Source: Acanthosoma haemorrhoidale
Lineage: Eukaryota; Arthropoda; Insecta; Hemiptera; Acanthosomatidae
Assembly: GCA_930367205.1 (NCBI GenBank)
Contig: OV884009.1
Location: 86,635,189 to 86,699,188 of the forward strand
DNA: 64,000 nt
Direction: 5' to 3'
Shown: in pieces, positions 59,231 to 64,000 of the stretch
Numbering within the stretch: position 1 is the stretch's first letter
Layout of the letters: every line of letters starts with the position of its first letter
The notes under the pieces: model-generated
The model's input: the letters and a program-made list of their open reading frames with translations, nothing else
Told to the model about the DNA's origin: nothing
Databases searched by the model: none
Program-made: the position numbers and the translations under genes

Positions 59231-59380
59231 CACCGACTAACAATAGCTCACAATGTTCTCTTTGATACCTGTTATAGCTTTCCTGTTGTTTGCCATCTGT
59301 TTGTATGGATTTACGACACAATAATATGCAATACCCGCATTTTAGTATTGCTTCTCTATTTCATTTTTACTGCTGGTGAT
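59231..59380 (+). repeat. Dispersed repeat Y, copy 3 (5' part only)
   Basis: AATGTTCTCTTTGATACCTG, CTTTCCTGTTGTTTGCC and TACTGCTGGTGATG align with 62213-62351, upstream of the G insertion. Repeat Y therefore extends at least 150 bp further 5' than copy 1 shows. Confidence 0.6.
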
Positions 59381-59833
59381 GTAACTTTTTGTATAAAATT
59401 GGATTTAACAAAGAATAAAAATATTTCAAGTATCGTTTACCGGTGGTCGTCAATCATGCTTTAATTTGTGACTCATCCTTGATTGATGAAATGAATGTAT
59501 AATTTAAAAGATAGCTTAGCAAAAATGAGGATATCGAACCTTCAAGATATACAATATTGTTAGTTGTTTAGTAAGTGATATACACGGACACACTTAAGGA
59601 TTTCATATTGGAGTAGAGTAACTATTATTCCATATTTGACCAGAAAGGTGTTATTCTCGCGTAAAGGAATCCCTTCTTGTAAGAGGTTCCATGTAGTTGG
59701 AAATATAATTATAAATGTCTACAACCTACTTAGTTGTTGGAACGTAGTAGCTATCATGTCGTTTTTTTTCTGTAGGAAATGAGTTTCAGTGAGCCTGTAG
59801 AAAATTTCTTCTGCCACATTTCTTCTAGGGGAT
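59381..59833. other. AT-rich spacer, nothing recognised
   Basis: No gene supported. Confidence 0.5.
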
Positions 59834-61244
59834 AGGTTGGAAGAATTCGCTCTGCATCTTACCCATACTTTCACACCTCGCCTTTCTCATCAAAACTATA
59901 CTCACAGCACAACTGCTGAAGATTTCCTCACTTCACCTATACCTCTCTCACTTCCACCAAAAGCCGATAACCCCTCTGAGGTCAAATACCTTCTGAAAAA
60001 CTTACCTTACCGAAAATCCCCTTGATATGGTCTCCTTACTCCTCAAATTCTCAAAAAACTTCCTCCTAAAGCCATAATCTTCTTAACCTACATTTATAAT
60101 TTCGTTATCCGAACGACACACTTTCCTCTCCTCTGGAAACATTCCATTATTGTCCTACTCACCAAACCCGATAAACCACCCAATGAAGCCTCCTCTTACC
60201 GTCCAATTAGCCTACTCCCTATCCTCTCAAAAATATTTGAGAAAATCCTATTAAAACGTCTACTTCCAATTGTTGAATCCAAAAACCTTTTTCCTACACG
60301 CCAGTTTGTTTTCCGTCAACGACATTCCACTGCTGAACAAGGCCTTTGCGTTGACATCCACTCAGCCCTTGAAACGAAACAGTATTGCACTGCTGCCTTT
60401 ATTGATATAGCTCATGCTTTTGACAGGGTTTGGCACGCAGGTTTGCTCCACAAGCTCAAAAGATATTTACCACAGACCCTTTTCCTAATCCGACAGTTCT
60501 ACCTCTCAAACCTTTTTTGTTTTTTTGTTTTTTTCGCCCTTCCTGAGGCTGAGCCTCAAACGGGCTTTCCCTCTACCACCAATACCTTCTTGGCAACATT
60601 CGCAGACGACACTGCAGTCCTCTCAACCCATCCAGACCCTAACAAAGCATCCCGAAACCTTCAAAAACACCTTGACGAGATCGAGTATTGGTGCAACCAA
60701 TGGCGAATCAAAGTCAATGAAGGAAAATGTTCCTACATAACCTTTACCCTCTGCCGCAAGTCCTGTCCGCCAGTCTTTTTAAATTCTAATCATCTTGCTG
60801 TATCCGACACAGTACGGTACTTTGGCTTCCATCTCGACAAACGACTGACCTAGAACCCATATACGAGGCTAAAAAGACAAGACAGACGCTTTGGACAACT
60901 GTACAGACTACTTCAAAGGACATCCCACCTCTCAATACAAAATAAATTACTAATTTACAAAGTTATACTTAAGCCAATCTGGACATAGGGAATAGAGGTA
61001 TGGGGGACAGCAAAAAAGGCGAACATCAAGCGTATCCAATCCTTTTAATCAAAAGTCCTGAGAACAATAGTAAATGTCCCTTATTACGTCAGCAACCAAA
61101 CCCTTCATAACGATCTTAATATATCTTACATTTTTGAACTAATCCCCTCCTAGTTTATGAAATTCCATAGTAGCCTATCCAACCACCCTAATCCTGTGGC
61201 ACAGTCATTGCACTGCACCACTCATCCCTATAATCCTTCCCCTT
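59834..61244 (+). mobile_element. LINE copy F, 5'-truncated RT with a foreign insert and lost 3' end
   Basis: Begins at ORF2 EEFALHLTHTFTPRLS and covers the RT: SSYRPISLLPILSKIFEK near 60193, AFIDIAHAFDRVWHAG near 60390 (better preserved than in A) and FADDTAVLS near 60600. Between about 60513 and 60566 the GVPQGS motif region is replaced by about 54 bp of unrelated sequence. Stops include TGA near 60024 and TAG near 60850. Near 61244 the sequence leaves the family, just after the codons for HPYNP, so the LINE 3' UTR is absent. Confidence 0.85.
60513..60566 (-). repeat. Short retro-tail-like insert inside copy F
   Basis: On the minus strand the segment contains GGCTCAGCCTCAGGAAGGGC followed by A-rich sequence (A6 C A7 C A6), the look of a retroelement 3' end. 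It also forms a small hairpin, TGAGGC/GCCTCA. It replaces about 120 bp of the LINE. Confidence 0.45.
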
Positions 61245-61440
61245 GATTTTTTGTAAGCAGCCATTTTCCTCCCCTAACCCTAACCCCTAACCCGTTGCCA
61301 CCTGCTAGGGCCAAGACACCCTCACTGGTGCCTAAGCCTTCGTTAAAGTATGTTCTAACGCTCTAACTGATTAATATAGATATATATTATACTGTGTATA
61401 TACCAACGTTTTGATTGTTATTCATAATAAAGTTTTTTAA
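61245..61440 (+). mobile_element. 3' end of an unidentified retroelement fused to copy F
   Basis: About 195 bp ending AATAAAGTTTTTTAAAA. It contains CCCTAACCCTAACCCCTAAC (near 61274-61295), a telomere-like repeat that differs from the insect TTAGG type. Same strand as copy F and directly joined to its RT. Confidence 0.4.
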
Positions 61441-62189
61441 AAGACTCTTCTCTGCAAGATTATTTAACTGACCGTTTTAAAACATAAAGAAGGTCTATGA
61501 ACTGTTGTAATTGGTGTTAATATGAAGAGCTATTGTAGATGATGGTTGTCAATAATGGTGCATGTGCAGAAACTCTAGATATTGGTTAATATTTTTTGTT
61601 TTGAGCTTAATATGTTATAATACTAAATAAAATACCTGTGTTCTGGAAGTAGAGGGTGTTTGACCTAATAAATTAATTAATGACTCTTTTTCGTTTAATA
61701 AGTGTACGCCAATAGAGATGTATGACCAAGAAACCAGGTATTCTAGTATTTTAAACAAAACAATCTGCCATTTGAAATGTTTCATAATTTTTTTAGTAGA
61801 AATATTCATATTGATGGATAATCTTTAAGAAGAATATAGATTTACATAAGCAGAGATAGACAAATGACGATTCCTCCAGGTTTTTTCGTAACTATTTCTC
61901 CCTTCGGGCTCGATAGCTAAAATGAATTATCAAACGCATTCCTTTTAGAACCGTTTTTCCTGTAACCTTTTTTTTGCATGTCAATTGCAATCCTTCTTTC
62001 CGATCCATGTAGATGTTCTGTAACTGCGTTTGTTTCTTGACTATAACTAAATGCGTAACGTGATTGGAAATAACGAGTTCAACCTTTCATCGTAAGATTA
62101 ACATAATATAAATACCTTTGCGGTTTAAAGATTTCATGGTATTAACAAGTATATTAATGTTAGTTTTCTCTGTTTTATACCCTACTTTA
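61441..62189. other. AT-rich spacer, nothing recognised
   Basis: No gene supported. Confidence 0.5.
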
Positions 62190-62402
62190 CCGGCGATAGA
62201 AGTCCAACGAGTCATGTTCTCTTTCATATCTGTTATATCTTTCCTGTTGTTTATCGTCTGTTTGTATAGATTTACGATACATCCGAAACAATAATATTCA
62301 AAACCCGCTTTTTAATATTGCTTCTATCATTTCACTTGTACTGCTGGTGATGGTTGAACAGTTTTAATGGATTCCTTGACTTGTATGTTTTATTTGCCAT
62401 TA
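62190..62402 (+). repeat. Dispersed repeat Y, copy 2, left part
   Basis: Matches copy 3 (59231-59380) and then the start of copy 1 up to TATTTGCCATT, where LINE copy G enters. The repeat continues at 63353. Confidence 0.7.
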
Positions 62403-63351
62403 GGAGTTCCACAGGGCAGTGTCCTAGTAGGCCCCATCCTCTATAACCTATACACCGCTGATGTCCCCTCTACTTCCAATACCTTCTTGGCCACATTTGC
62501 AGATGACACTGCAGTCTTGTCATCCCACCCAGACCCCAACATAGCATCCCATTACCTTCAAAAACACCTTAACGAGATCGAGTATTGGTGCAATCAATGG
62601 CGGATCAAAGTTAATGAAGCAAAATGCTCCCACATTACCTTCACCCTTTGTCGCAAGACTTGTCCACTAGTTTATTTTAATTCTATTCCTCTCCCTGTAA
62701 CCGAGACAGTACGGTACTTAGGCTTCCATCTCGACAAACGACTGACCTGGAACCCACATACGAGACTAAAAAGACAAGAACTAAACAGACGCTTTGGACA
62801 ACTGTACAGACTACTTCAAAGGACATCCCATCTCTCAATAGAAAATAAACTACTAATCTACAAAGTTATACTTAAACCAATCTGGACATACGGAATAGAG
62901 CTATGGGGGATAGCAAAAAAGTCGAACATCAAGCGTATCCAATCCTTTCAATCCAAAGTCCTGAGAACAATAGTAAATGCCCCTTATTATGTCAGCAACA
63001 AAACCCTTCATAACGACCTTAATATACCCTACATTATAGAACTCATCCCTTCCAAGTTTATGAAATTCCACAGTAGCCTTTCCAACCACCCTAATCCTGT
63101 ATCACAGTCACTGCACTGCGTCACTCATCCCTATAATCCTCCTCGGAGACTGAAACGGCAGTGGCCTCGTGACCTACTATAATCGCGTGACAGTGGGAGT
63201 CCTGGCAATGACCAGTTTCTGCAATCATGCCCTATTGTATGAATGAGCGAGTGAATGATGACTGTAAATATGGTATGAATGAGATCATTTATCTGTATTA
63301 TTATTGCCTTATAAAAGGCAGATTGTAATTATTGCACAATAAAGATTATAC
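62402..63351 (+). mobile_element. LINE copy G, 5'-truncated, nested in repeat Y
   Basis: The insertion begins at GGAGTTCCACAGGGCAGTGT (the GVPQGS motif) and ends AATAAAGATTA. TSD TATTTGCCATT(A) at 62391-62402 and 63352-63363. The RT C-terminal half is open for about 260 codons to the natural stop (RRLKRQWPRDLL, 63182), with FADDTAVLSSHPDP near 62500; a 3-bp insertion adds Val in SVLVGPIL. The 3' UTR lacks about 165 bp (junction near 63229, ATGCCC/TATTGTATG). It is the best-preserved RT C-terminus in the window and probably the youngest copy. Confidence 0.9.
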
Positions 63352-63352
63352 T

Positions 63353-63738
63353 ATTTGCCATTAATTTGTTATTTCGGGTAACGCCTTTTTTATCCCCACC
63401 TGCTGTTTCTCCACGAATGAAAAAACGCTAAATTGTATGGCTCCCCTCTTCATACATCCTTGCTTGCTTGTTGGTCCAGAAGTAGTCAATTGTATTGGCA
63501 TCGTTGTCTTGGTCGTGCGAGATTTTTCCTCTTTTAGTCAGGTGAGGTAGTTTATTCTTGATAGTTGACTTTTAGTTTTATTAATTTCTCATGGTATTAT
63601 TTAATTATCTTATTTTCTCATTATATGTGCCAGCAATGTTTACAATGTACAATTTATATTCACGTTCAATAGAAAATGAGCTATCACAAATGTTTCAATA
63701 CCTTTATGTTCATATTATTAAGCAGCAGCTTGCTTAAT
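63353..63738 (+). repeat. Dispersed repeat Y, copy 2, right part
   Basis: Continues repeat Y after the G insertion: GTTATTTCGGGTAACGCC, CTGTTTCTCCACGAATGAA, GTCCAGAAGTAGTC and CATATTATTAAGCAGCAG align with copy 1 in the same order. Confidence 0.75.
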
Positions 63739-64000
63739 AAATAGCCATAATTAGTAAGTGAAATTAACAGGCTTTACTCCTTTAAATTATAATTATCAGA
63801 CTTTGGTAAATCACTCGTCGATAAATATGAAAATACGTTGATTATAGATACTGTTAGTGACTTCGCAAAGCCGCTGTTGTTTGAGTCTTGCATTATCTTT
63901 GTGATGATCCCTCATCCTTATTCACATGTGGTGACTGGGTTGATGAAGGCAGTGTGAGGGTCTATGCTGGAACGTCTTAAACTCGGCTGGGGGAGCTGCT
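63739..64000. other. Spacer to the window end
   Basis: No gene recognised. Confidence 0.5.

Noticed and set aside
61274..61295. CCCTAA-type telomere-like repeat
   Set aside because: Only about three imperfect units, unlike the TTAGG repeat of most insects; too short to be a telomere or a clear interstitial telomeric site.
1..64000. CRISPR arrays, operons, bacterial promoters and prophage
   Set aside because: The window is eukaryotic, dominated by LINE and DNA-transposon relics; no regularly spaced short repeats were seen.

Overview
This is a window of AT-rich eukaryotic nuclear DNA, almost certainly from an arthropod and probably an insect. The evidence is a Jockey-clade non-LTR retrotransposon family, a P-element/THAP9-type transposase relic with spliceosomal introns, and mariner-type miniature elements. 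There is no bacterial gene organisation, no operon, no CRISPR array and no rRNA. I find no intact conserved host gene. The window is mostly accessory DNA: layered, decayed mobile elements in low-complexity sequence.

The dominant component is one Jockey-like LINE family. Copy A (6327-11018) is nearly full length, has a 12-bp target-site duplication (TSD) and carries stops and frameshifts in both ORFs. Copy E (53121-54683) keeps both element ends and a TSD of up to 16 bp, but lacks the C-terminal part of ORF1 and almost all of ORF2. Copies C (17.5-18.4 kb), F (59.8-61.2 kb) and G (62.4-63.35 kb) are 5'-truncated reverse-transcriptase copies. D (38.4-39.4 kb, minus) is an isolated ORF1 piece, and B (14.3-14.9 kb) is a diverged relative. 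At least nine further places hold only the 3' end of the family, on either strand. Copy G sits inside another dispersed repeat (Y) with a TSD of 11-12 bp. A 3'-UTR copy sits inside the P-element relic with a 10-bp TSD, so relative insertion ages can be read directly.

Other elements are: the P-element relic (about 41.1-43.64 kb, plus strand), with a 76-nt intron whose removal restores a conserved motif; two mariner-type MITEs (12.8 and 44.0 kb); a 137-bp-arm inverted repeat with a tRNA-like sequence in its loop (32.1-32.5 kb); and a 435-bp poly(A)-tailed insertion with a 15-bp TSD and a chain of hairpins (33.4-33.9 kb). There are decayed fragments of other retroelements at 28.9-29.4, 49.4, 55.0 and 61.3 kb, and an unclassified protein relic at 48.4-49.1 kb. 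At least five further dispersed repeat families (V, X, Y, Z, U) can be found by comparing the window with itself.

The best candidate for non-transposon coding sequence is a short, strongly GC3-biased reading frame at 35.70-36.10 kb. It becomes continuous if two G-runs are each one base shorter. A 141-codon orphan ORF lies nearby (36.88-37.30 kb). Everything else is AT-rich spacer in which I see no gene. All family assignments come from reading the sequence and recalling family motifs; no database search was run.
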